Shown in pieces: positions 1-5,227 of a DNA stretch of 10,588 nt. Each line of letters begins with the position of its first letter. Position 1 is the first letter of the stretch. The stretch comes from Hyphomicrobiales bacterium (GTDB lineage: Bacteria > Pseudomonadota > Alphaproteobacteria > Rhizobiales > Devosiaceae), in contig WFOP01000312.1 in assembly GCA_015487985.1 (NCBI GenBank), positions 1 through 10,588 on the forward strand, written 5' to 3'. Below the pieces are notes generated by a model. It ran no database searches. It was not told the origin of the DNA and saw only the letters and a program-made list of their open reading frames with translations. The position numbers and the translations under genes are program-made.

Positions 1-441
1 CAGGCCAAGGGTCTTGTTGGTGACTTCAACCCCCATAAAGCGGGATTTTTCCCACTTGGATGCACGCGTTGAAGCATCAGCCTGAGGGATTTGCCGCGCC
101 AGCGCCAGCATCATGGAAATGGCATGTTCCGCCGTGGTGATGGAATTGCCAAACGGGGTGTTCATCACAATGATGCCCTTGGCGGTCGCGGCGGGAATGT
201 CCACATTGTCCACCCCGATCCCGGCACGCCCCACAACTTTGAGATTGGTGGCGGCAGCGATAATTTTTTCGGTGACTTTTGTCGCTGAGCGAATTGCCAG
301 CCCGTCATATTCGCCGATTATCTCAGCTAACTTTTCTTTGTCCCTGCCCACATCGGGCAAATAATCCACATCAACGTTGTTATCTTTGAAAACCTGAACA
401 GCGGTTGGGCTGAGTTTGTCAGATACCAGAACTTTTGGCAT
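1..441 (-). CDS. serA: D-3-phosphoglycerate dehydrogenase, N-terminal part (cut by window edge)
   Basis: This enzyme oxidises 3-phosphoglycerate to 3-phosphohydroxypyruvate with NAD+, the committed step of serine synthesis in the cytoplasm. Only the first 147 codons are inside the window and the frame is open to the edge. The visible part is the N-terminal substrate-binding half, starting MPKVLVSDKLSP. It includes the family block GRAGVGVDNVDIPAA at residues 71-85 and NTPFGNS at 94-100. The nucleotide-binding GxGxxG motif, the catalytic Arg/Glu/His and any C-terminal ACT domain lie outside. The start at 441 follows a near-ideal AGGAGG five bases upstream. serC ends 146 bp upstream on the same strand, the usual alphaproteobacterial serC-serA order, so co-transcription is likely. 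The gap between them carries a large palindrome. The identification is firm. Confidence 0.95.
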   Translation of the reverse strand, partial: MPKVLVSDKLSPTAVQVFKDNNVDVDYLPDVGRDKEKLAEIIGEYDGLAIRSATKVTEKIIAAATNLKVVGRAGIGVDNVDIPAATAKGIIVMNTPFGNSITTAEHAISMMLALARQIPQADASTRASKWEKSRFMGVEVTNKTLGL

Positions 442-445
442 TTAA

Positions 446-452
446 GCCTCCT
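446..452 (-). promoter_or_regulatory. serA ribosome binding site
   Basis: On the minus strand the sequence CAGGAGG lies just before the serA ATG, with CTTAA as the spacer. It is one of the strongest Shine-Dalgarno matches in the window. It fixes the serA start and suggests high translation independent of serC. Confidence 0.75.
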
Positions 453-503
453 GTTATATTTCCCCTGCGCCAAAATTCGGGGCGGGGATAATTTGAAAAA
501 AAC

Positions 504-534
504 TTTTGTGGAACTTTTGAAAAGTTCCGCAAAA
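504..534. repeat. 31-bp near-perfect palindrome in the serC-serA gap
   Basis: The core GGAACTTTTGAAAAGTTCC (510-528) is a perfect odd palindrome centred on base 519. Pairing resumes on both sides after one T/G mismatch (509/529), giving arms 504-518 and 520-534. The left half AACTTTTG is also present as a direct repeat at 501-508 and 512-519, an 11-bp period. Read towards serA, the hairpin is followed a few bases later by a run of seven T (minus strand of 494-500). It could therefore be a partial terminator or attenuator, an operator, or an mRNA-processing or stability hairpin. The sequence alone does not choose between these. Confidence 0.7.
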
Positions 535-587
535 TTTGCTGTCATTTATTGAAAATTTCGTGCCGTTTTCCCGCAGATTTCCTCCCG

Positions 588-1766
588 CTACAGGGAGGAC
601 TTCTCGCATTCGAACGCCCAGTCAAGCCAGGGGGTCAGTACTTTGAGGTCATCGGTTTCAACCGTTGAGCCACACCAGATCCGAAGGCCACAAGGCGCAT
701 CGCGATAAGCCCCGATATCATAGGCAACCCCTAGCTCATCCAGCCGTAAAACCAGCCGTTTTACAAACGCCGCCTGCTCATCGGATGGCAGCGCAAGCAC
801 CCCCGGATCAGCAATGGTCAAACACACCGAAGTATTGGAGCGCTGTTCAGGCACCTGAGCCAAAAACTCAACCCAATCAGTGGCTTGCACCCAATCGGCC
901 AGTGCCTTTTCATTGGCATCAGCCCGGTCCTGCATACCCTTGAGACCGCCGATTGACAGGCCCCATTCAAGGGCATCAATCACATCTTCAACCGCCAGCA
1001 TCGAAACCGTGTTGATAGTGGCCACATCAAAAATACCCCGGTTCAATTTGCCGTTTTTTGTCAGTCGGAAAATCTTGGGCAAAGCCCGCTCCGGGGCAAA
1101 ATTCTCCAGCCGTTCCACAGCTCTGGGGGACAATATCAACATGCCATGGGCCGCCTCCCCCCCCAGCACTTTCTGCCAGGAAAAGGTTGTTACATCGAGC
1201 TTTGAAAAGTCCAGATCCTGCGCATAAACCGCTGAAGTTGCATCACAAATTGTCAGCCCCTGCCGATTGGAATCAATCCAGTCTGCATTGGGAACCCTCA
1301 CCCCCGACGTGGTGCCGTTCCAGGTAAATACCACATCGCGATCAAAGTTGACCGCCCCCAGATCCGGCAAATCGCCATAGGCGCTTTTGAGCACCCGCAC
1401 ATCATCAATCTTGAGCTGCTTTTGAATATCGGTGACCCAGCCGGCCCCGAAACTTTCCCACGCCAACACATCAACACCGCGCGCACCCAACAGGCTCCAC
1501 ATGGCCATTTCCATGGCCCCGGTATCGGAGGCAGGAACAATGCCCACCAGATAATCGTCAGGAATTTCAAGTAATTGGCGGGTGAGGTCCATCGCACGTT
1601 TAATCCGGGCCTTGCCCGGTTTTGAACGATGGGATCGGCCCACAAGCGCATTTTCAAGCACGCGCACGCTCCAGCCGGGGCGCTTGGTACAAGGACCAGA
1701 AGAAAAATTGGGATTGGCCGGACGCATGTCCGGTTTTGTGGCGTTGACCACATTCATATCTGTCAT
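588..1766 (-). CDS. serC: Phosphoserine aminotransferase
   Basis: This PLP enzyme transaminates 3-phosphohydroxypyruvate with glutamate to give phosphoserine, and it can also act in pyridoxal phosphate synthesis. The product is 392 residues from the chosen start, close to the length of the alphaproteobacterial form. Typical blocks are [15 protein letters not shown] (residues 18-32), the substrate and cofactor region around [11 protein letters not shown] (147-157), CDATSAV with the PLP-contacting Asp175, and [13 protein letters not shown] (196-208) with the presumed Schiff-base Lys199. An in-frame ATG at 1850 would add 28 residues of uncharged-looking, non-conserved sequence. I chose the ATG at 1764-1766 because conserved sequence begins soon after it and AAAGGGT stands in ribosome-binding position; a further ATG at 1757 is also possible. 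Leader hairpins lie immediately upstream. A G8 run (1157-1164) sits in the VLGGE codons but the frame is intact. Confidence 0.95.
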   Translation of the reverse strand: MTDMNVVNATKPDMRPANPNFSSGPCTKRPGWSVRVLENALVGRSHRSKPGKARIKRAMDLTRQLLEIPDDYLVGIVPASDTGAMEMAMWSLLGARGVDVLAWESFGAGWVTDIQKQLKIDDVRVLKSAYGDLPDLGAVNFDRDVVFTWNGTTSGVRVPNADWIDSNRQGLTICDATSAVYAQDLDFSKLDVTTFSWQKVLGGEAAHGMLILSPRAVERLENFAPERALPKIFRLTKNGKLNRGIFDVATINTVSMLAVEDVIDALEWGLSIGGLKGMQDRADANEKALADWVQATDWVEFLAQVPEQRSNTSVCLTIADPGVLALPSDEQAAFVKRLVLRLDELGVAYDIGAYRDAPCGLRIWCGSTVETDDLKVLTPWLDWAFECEKSSL

Positions 1767-1770
1767 TTTG

Positions 1771-1833
1771 ACTACCCTTTCAGATAGGCGCCCCTCGTTG
1801 GGGAGGGGTGGCCCGCTGACGCCTCTATAGAGG
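1771..1833 (-). ncRNA. serC leader RNA, candidate cis-regulatory structure
   Basis: Read as minus-strand RNA, the leader has hairpin 1, CCUC-UAUA-GAGG (1833 to 1822), and hairpin 2, CCCCUC-CCCAAC-GAGGGG (1808 to 1791). The ribosome-binding region AAAGGGU follows about 10 bases later. The arms are cross-complementary: CCUC of hairpin 1 fits GAGG of hairpin 2, and GAGG of hairpin 1 fits CCUC of hairpin 2. The leader could therefore switch between two folds, and the pyrimidine-rich stretch could also mask the ribosome-binding site. From memory, comparative genomics has described a conserved 'serC' RNA motif upstream of serC in alphaproteobacteria. I cannot align this leader to that model here, so the match is an inference. 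Confidence 0.45.
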
Positions 1834-1864
1834 AAAAATGATATTGGCAAGCCCTTTTTGAAAA

Positions 1865-1870
1865 ATTATA
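1865..1870 (-). promoter_or_regulatory. Candidate serC -10 element
   Basis: The minus strand reads TATAAT, a perfect -10 hexamer. It would start transcription about 7 bases downstream and give a leader of roughly 90 bases containing both serC hairpins. No good -35 is seen at 16-18 bp. That position lies against the twin palindromes at 1893-1911, so activator dependence or repression there is conceivable. Confidence 0.4.
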
Positions 1871-1883
1871 CGCTGCACAACTC

Positions 1884-1912
1884 TTGATAATATGATATCA
1901 ATTTGATATCAC
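1884..1912 (+). promoter_or_regulatory. Candidate promoter of the SPFH operon
   Basis: On the plus strand TTGATA (1884-1889) is followed after exactly 17 bases by TATCAC (1907-1912). That is a good -35 and a weak -10. Transcription would begin near 1919, leaving a short leader with the ribosome-binding site AAAGGA (1936-1941) six bases before the ATG. The spacer is almost entirely occupied by the paired TGATATCA palindromes, so a protein bound there would block this promoter. Confidence 0.4.
1893..1911. promoter_or_regulatory. Twin 8-bp palindromes, candidate operator
   Basis: TGATATCA occurs at 1893-1900 and again at 1904-1911, separated by ATT. Each copy is its own palindrome, the whole 19-bp block is nearly symmetrical, and the centre-to-centre distance is 11 bp, about one helical turn. 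The block lies between divergently transcribed serC and the SPFH operon and inside the predicted promoter of the latter. The bound protein is unknown. The ribbon-helix-helix protein encoded at 2840-3055 is a natural candidate by context only. Confidence 0.55.
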
Positions 1913-1947
1913 AATGCCCAGCTTGATTTCAAAACAAAGGAAGCCCC

Positions 1948-2826
1948 ATGAAAGAAAAACCCATCAATTCCATCCCCGGTATTCCAGTTCTAATTCTTGG
2001 GCTGTCTGCTATTCCACTTGGCCTGATAATGGCCGTTATCGCCTTGGTGAATATCAGGGAAACCGGGCAATTCGACCCTGTTTTTATCGCGTGGATTTCC
2101 CTTGCAGCGCTTGGCGTTTATGGCCTTTCCGGGCTTTATATGGTCGAGCCAAAACAGGCAGTGGTCCTGTCCCTTTTTGGCAAATATGTGGGCACAACAC
2201 ATGCAACCGGCCTCAGGTTCAACAACCCGTTTTTCACCAAGAAAAAGGTCTCACAAAGGGTACGGAATTTTGAAAGCGGGCATATGAAGGTCAATGATCT
2301 GGGCGGCAGTCCCATTGAAATCGCAGCGATTGTCGTGTGGGAAGTTCAAGATAGTGCAGAGGCGGTTTTTAACGTGGACGACTATGAAAGTTTTGTTCAA
2401 ATCCAGTCAGAATCCGCTATTCGCGCCATGGCCTCCATCTATCCCTATGACCCGGATAATGAAAAGGATGTGGCATTGCGCTCCCACCCGGTAGAGGTAT
2501 CAGAACGCATGAAAAACGAAATTCAGGATCGCCTGATACAGGCAGGCATCACTGTGATTGAAGCACGCATTTCCCACCTTGCCTACGCTCCTGAAATTGC
2601 TCAGGCAATGCTGCAAAGACAACAGGCCGGCGCAATTATTGCCGCCCGCGCCCGCATCGTGGAAGGTGCCGTTGGCATGGTGGATTCCGCCCTTGAATCC
2701 CTAAAGGAAAAAGGTGTTGTGAACCTTGATGAAGAACGCAAGGCCGCCATGGTCTCCAACCTGCTTGTTGTATTATGCTCAAATGGCACAACCCAGCCGG
2801 TCGTCAATACGGGATCCATCTACTAA
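1948..2826 (+). CDS. SPFH/band-7 domain membrane protein
   Basis: This is a 292-residue member of the SPFH (stomatin/prohibitin/flotillin/HflK-C) superfamily, whose members form ring-like oligomers that organise membrane patches and often modulate proteases. Two hydrophobic spans lie at about residues 12-35 and 46-66. The SPFH domain follows directly from VEPKQAVVLSLFGKYVGT (66-83), which matches the entry strand of the fold, to about residue 225. Next come an Ala-rich helix, QQAGAIIAARARIVEGAVGM (225-244), and a tail ending in QPVVNTGSIY. That tail agrees with my recollection of a conserved ending (PVVNTGxxY) in a group of unnamed SPFH proteins. It is not HflK or HflC, because the length, double N-terminal span and C-terminus differ. 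AAAGGA six bases before the ATG supports the start. It heads a three-gene unit, with the next start 13 bases after its stop. Its exact job is unknown; a role in membrane organisation is inference. Confidence 0.88.
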   Translation: MKEKPINSIPGIPVLILGLSAIPLGLIMAVIALVNIRETGQFDPVFIAWISLAALGVYGLSGLYMVEPKQAVVLSLFGKYVGTTHATGLRFNNPFFTKKKVSQRVRNFESGHMKVNDLGGSPIEIAAIVVWEVQDSAEAVFNVDDYESFVQIQSESAIRAMASIYPYDPDNEKDVALRSHPVEVSERMKNEIQDRLIQAGITVIEARISHLAYAPEIAQAMLQRQQAGAIIAARARIVEGAVGMVDSALESLKEKGVVNLDEERKAAMVSNLLVVLCSNGTTQPVVNTGSIY

Positions 2827-2839
2827 CAAAGAAAAGAAT

Positions 2840-3055
2840 ATGCCCCAAAAGCCTCGCAAATCATATCCCTTACGCATTCATGAAGATATTCTAACCGCCA
2901 TGACACGATGGTCAGAAGATGAACTGCGCTCTTTGAATGGGCAGATTGAATATGTATTGCGAGATGCTTTGCGCCGGGCAAACAGACTAAAGGAACAAAC
3001 GCCCAGGGTAACCGTTGCCCCTCCGCAAGAAACAGGAAGAAAATCCAGAAAATGA
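2840..3055 (+). CDS. Arc-like ribbon-helix-helix protein, 71 residues
   Basis: This small basic protein begins MPQKPRKSYPLRIHEDI. KSYPLRIHE (residues 7-15) fits the DNA-contacting beta strand of an Arc/MetJ-type ribbon-helix-helix fold. Residues 15-27 fit helix A, the turn DELRSLNGQIE (27-37) opens helix B (about 33-48), and a lysine/arginine-rich tail follows. Arc-family proteins are dimeric DNA-binding repressors, found free-standing or as antitoxins. No toxin-like gene is adjacent. The gene starts 13 bases after the SPFH stop and has only a weak purine-rich AAAGAAAAG before it, so translation may be coupled. Small Arc-like proteins with this DELRSLNxQIE block next to SPFH genes are familiar to me from other proteobacteria, but no function is assigned that I know of. 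It may bind the TGATATCA pair upstream of its own operon; that is inference. Confidence 0.8.
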   Translation: MPQKPRKSYPLRIHEDILTAMTRWSEDELRSLNGQIEYVLRDALRRANRLKEQTPRVTVAPPQETGRKSRK

Positions 3056-3079
3056 CGCCACCATTTCAAATAAACAACA

Positions 3080-3331
3080 ATGTTTAGCAAAATACTGGCG
3101 TTTTCAAGCGCAACCGGTTCTGCCTTTTTCTTCTATATCTATTATGAACAGCACTGGCGCTGGAAAGATTGTTTCAATGAACAGGGCCGGTGTTTTGATA
3201 ATGACACCGGGCTGATTTATCTTCAACAGGCCGGCATTACCTGGATAACGTTGGCGATTGGGTTTCTTGCTCTGGCCATCCTGTTGTTCCTGAAATGTTG
3301 TTTCAGGCAAAAAAGACAAAAAACTGACTGA
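3080..3331 (+). CDS. Small two-span membrane protein with CX6C loop
   Basis: This 83-residue protein is of unrecognised function. A first hydrophobic span covers about residues 5-21, a second about 53-72, and the tail is basic (RQKRQK). The positive-inside rule puts both ends in the cytoplasm and the roughly 30-residue loop outside. The loop reads HWRWKDCFNEQGRCFD (25-40), so Cys31 and Cys38 are placed to form a disulfide in the periplasm. Two more cysteines (73-74) lie at the membrane edge. It starts 24 bases after the ribbon-helix-helix gene with no clear ribosome-binding site. The strand, spacing, coherent membrane pattern and the terminator just after its stop support it as the last gene of the SPFH unit. 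It could instead be a chance reading frame, but the topology makes that less likely. Confidence 0.62.
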   Translation: MFSKILAFSSATGSAFFFYIYYEQHWRWKDCFNEQGRCFDNDTGLIYLQQAGITWITLAIGFLALAILLFLKCCFRQKRQKTD

Positions 3332-3340
3332 ACCAAAACA

Positions 3341-3377
3341 AAAACGGCGTTTCTCACATCAAGAAACGCCGTTTATT
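3341..3377. terminator. Bidirectional rho-independent terminator
   Basis: A 13-bp perfect stem (3342-3354 with 3362-3374) encloses the seven-base loop CACATCA. On the plus strand the hairpin is followed by a short T-rich TTTATT. On the minus strand it is followed by a longer run, TTTTTGTTTTGG. It lies between the convergent small membrane protein gene and the outer membrane protein gene and can end both transcripts. Confidence 0.88.
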
Positions 3378-3401
3378 CAACTACTTGCAGAAATAGGCGC
3401 T

Positions 3402-4133
3402 TTAGTTAAAGCGATAACGCAATGTGCCGCGAACTTCATGCAGGAAATTATTATTGATCAGATACGGGGGAGGCGCGACCGGCGGCTGGCTCATCACCTT
3501 GTTCATGTAAACACCGCGATAACCCAGATCGGCAACCATGTTGCCCATGTCATAAGTCACACCAACCATCACCGCCGCAGCGCCTTCCAGGGATTTGCCC
3601 CAGGAGATTTGGGTGGGGGTCGCATCTTCAATATCGGAATAGTTTTTGGCAAGGCCAATACCCGCCCCGATATAAGCACCAAATCCGCCACTGGCTGAAC
3701 CATATCCGTCAAAGGAAATGTCGTAATACCCGTTCACCAGCAAAAGACCGGTGCGCAAATCAACCGTATGAGTCGCCCCGGTTGTTGTCAGGTCGTCAAT
3801 GCTGAAATAATCAATGGTCACATCACCACGAAGGCCATCGCCGGTTTCATAACCAAAGCCGACACCCACGCTATAGCCATAACCCGGCGTTTCAAATGTC
3901 GCCACACAACCGCAATAAGTGCCATCAGAGGCCTGCCACAAAGCACCGGCCACCGAGCCACGAAGATAAAAAGACCCGCCCAGTCCATAATCCACCGGGG
4001 GAAGGTCGGGAATATCGTAGGTTGGGGGAACATATTGGGGTATATCAGCACCATATGCCGAACCAACAATTGAAATTGGAGCGACGGTTAGCGCCATAAC
4101 CGCTGAAACAGATACAGCAAGCAGCTTACGCAT
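3402..4133 (-). CDS. Outer membrane beta-barrel protein, Omp25/31-like
   Basis: The product is 243 residues from the chosen start. MRKLLAVSVSAVMALTVA opens a classical signal peptide, with cleavage likely near AYG-ADI (after residue 28). A proline-rich stretch, PQYVPPTYDIPDLPPVDYG (32-50), follows. The rest is alternating Gly/aromatic beta-strand sequence, such as GYGYSVGVGFGYETGDGLRG (84-103) and GGFGAYIGAGIGLA (149-162), and it ends LRYRFN. This is the pattern of alphaproteobacterial surface proteins with small eight-strand barrels (Omp25/Omp31, hemin-binding protein types). An ATG at 4181 would add 16 residues before the signal peptide. I chose 4133 because AAGGA lies eight bases upstream and the signal peptide then starts correctly. 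An unusual CGC pair (Cys74, Cys76) falls in a predicted surface loop. Its promoter region contains a CtrA box, so cell-cycle-linked expression is possible. The ligand, if any, is unknown. Confidence 0.85.
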   Translation of the reverse strand: MRKLLAVSVSAVMALTVAPISIVGSAYGADIPQYVPPTYDIPDLPPVDYGLGGSFYLRGSVAGALWQASDGTYCGCVATFETPGYGYSVGVGFGYETGDGLRGDVTIDYFSIDDLTTTGATHTVDLRTGLLLVNGYYDISFDGYGSASGGFGAYIGAGIGLAKNYSDIEDATPTQISWGKSLEGAAAVMVGVTYDMGNMVADLGYRGVYMNKVMSQPPVAPPPYLINNNFLHEVRGTLRYRFN

Positions 4134-4193
4134 TTTAGAAATCCTTTTTTGAACCAACATATGGTCGATAGAATTCATCATGTCAGAATTTCG

Positions 4194-4209
4194 TTAAAAG
4201 CGGATTAAC
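4194..4209. promoter_or_regulatory. CtrA-type box A
   Basis: TTAAAAGCGGATTAAC is an exact TTAA-N7-TTAAC match to the full CtrA recognition site of alphaproteobacteria. It lies 61-76 bp upstream of the outer membrane protein start. A minus-strand transcript with this box at -35 would have a leader of about 30 bases, which fits activation of that gene. Confidence 0.65.
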
Positions 4210-4245
4210 CTTAAGATTTAACCCTAACAATTCAAAAATTACCGA

Positions 4246-4261
4246 TTAACACTTGTTTAAC
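4246..4261. promoter_or_regulatory. CtrA-type box B
   Basis: TTAACACTTGTTTAAC is a second exact TTAA-N7-TTAAC site, 52 bp (about five helical turns) from box A. It is 22 bp before the probable TTG start of the permease and overlaps an alternative TTG start at 4253. If CtrA binds here it would more easily repress the permease or cooperate with box A than activate the permease, because a -35 role would place the transcript start at the start codon. Confidence 0.6.
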
Positions 4262-4282
4262 TGTTCAAATAGAGAAAAAATA

Positions 4283-5221
4283 TTGAAAAATACTCACTCT
4301 TTTACAAACTGGATACTTTTGTTCGCCCTGGTTATTATATGGGGCGCAAGTTTTGTTGCAATCAAGATTGCCATTACTGACATCACCCCCGCATGGCTGG
4401 CCGCAGCGCGCATTTTTATCGCAACAATTCTCATGATCGTCTATGCCCGCTTGAGCAATATCCGCCCACCTGAGGGAACTGCGGAATGGGGAGTGGCGCT
4501 GGTGCTTGGCGTCATTGGCACTTCCCTGCCCTTCGCTCTGATCGGCTGGGCGTCCATGTTTGTGCCCTCTGGCATTGCCGGACTGATGATGGCCACCAAC
4601 CCCATGCTGGTATTATTGCTGGCAATTTCTGCCCTGCCCGAGGAACCCCCGACCCCAAACCGGATTGCAGGACTTATTATCGGTTTTTTCGGCGTGGCCA
4701 TGGTTATTGCCGGCAGGGGGGACCCGGATTTTTCTCTCCCCGCAGCCACCCCCCTGCCCCAGGCAGGCTTTGACTGGTCCCTGCTGGCATATCTTGCATT
4801 GCTATTGGGGGCGCTGGGATATGCCATCAACAATGTCGTATCCCGCCGCGCCACCAATATGCCCCACGCAACCCGGGGCTATGGTGCCCTGCTGACAGCG
4901 GCCCCCAGTGCCATAATTCTGGCAGCCCTGAGTGAACCGTTTCCCGAATTTTTCACCATGAATATCAACGCCCTCGGGGCCATAGTATATCTGGCGGTAT
5001 TACCCACATGGATTGCAACACTGATACTTTATCGCCTGATTGCCCACACCAGCGCCGGGTTTGTTGCCCAGTCAAACTATCTGGTGCCCGCAACCGCCAT
5101 CCTGTTGGGCGCATGGATATTGGGGGAACAACTTGCCCTCATTCAATATGTAGGGTTTGGCCTTATCCTGCTGGGAATTGGCATTGCGGAAAGCCTGTTC
5201 AATTCCAAAAAAGGGGCCTGA
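4283..5221 (+). CDS. EamA/DMT-family permease
   Basis: This is a drug/metabolite transporter superfamily protein of about 312 residues with the usual ten membrane spans in two EamA repeats. The first repeat begins WILLFALVIIWGASFVAIKI and contains the family's early WGxxF signature. The second begins near FDWSLLAYLALLLGALGYAI and ends before ILLGIGIAES. Members export small metabolites or amino acids by proton coupling; the substrate cannot be told from sequence. No ATG fits. The frame is open from a TTG at 4253, but that codon lies inside a CtrA box. I prefer the TTG at 4283 (M-KNTHSFTNW), with AGAGAAA before it, and the initiator is therefore rare. It is divergent from the outer membrane protein gene and convergent with glmM, whose stop is only six bases away. 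The family is sure, the start is not. Confidence 0.87.
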   Translation: MKNTHSFTNWILLFALVIIWGASFVAIKIAITDITPAWLAAARIFIATILMIVYARLSNIRPPEGTAEWGVALVLGVIGTSLPFALIGWASMFVPSGIAGLMMATNPMLVLLLAISALPEEPPTPNRIAGLIIGFFGVAMVIAGRGDPDFSLPAATPLPQAGFDWSLLAYLALLLGALGYAINNVVSRRATNMPHATRGYGALLTAAPSAIILAALSEPFPEFFTMNINALGAIVYLAVLPTWIATLILYRLIAHTSAGFVAQSNYLVPATAILLGAWILGEQLALIQYVGFGLILLGIGIAESLFNSKKGA

Positions 5222-5227
5222 ATTTAT

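Noticed and set aside
327..545. 72-codon minus-strand frame across the serA start and its upstream gap
   Set aside because: It overlaps serA in another frame, covers the palindrome and has no domain; serA has the clear start and ribosome-binding site.
580..599. Seven-pair hairpin TCCTCCC/GGGAGGA over the serC stop as a terminator
   Set aside because: The stem is real but is followed by AAATC rather than a U-run in the serC direction, so it is not a convincing terminator.
1767..1850. 28-residue N-terminal extension of serC from the ATG at 1850
   Set aside because: It is not like SerC N-termini, runs through the leader hairpins and lacks a better ribosome-binding site than the start at 1766.
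1948..2826. Assignment of the SPFH protein as HflK or HflC
   Set aside because: It has two N-terminal spans, a short length and a different C-terminus, and there is no HflK/HflC partner pair; only the superfamily is supported.
2840..3331. Classical toxin-antitoxin pair (Arc-like antitoxin plus small membrane toxin)
   Set aside because: The small protein has a structured outside loop and a conserved-operon look with SPFH. Nothing in sequence marks it as a toxin, and type II toxins paired with ribbon-helix-helix antitoxins are soluble RelE/VapC/MazF-like proteins.
4134..4181. 16-residue extension of the outer membrane protein from the ATG at 4181
   Set aside because: It would bury the signal peptide behind a polar stretch; AAGGA correctly precedes the ATG at 4133.
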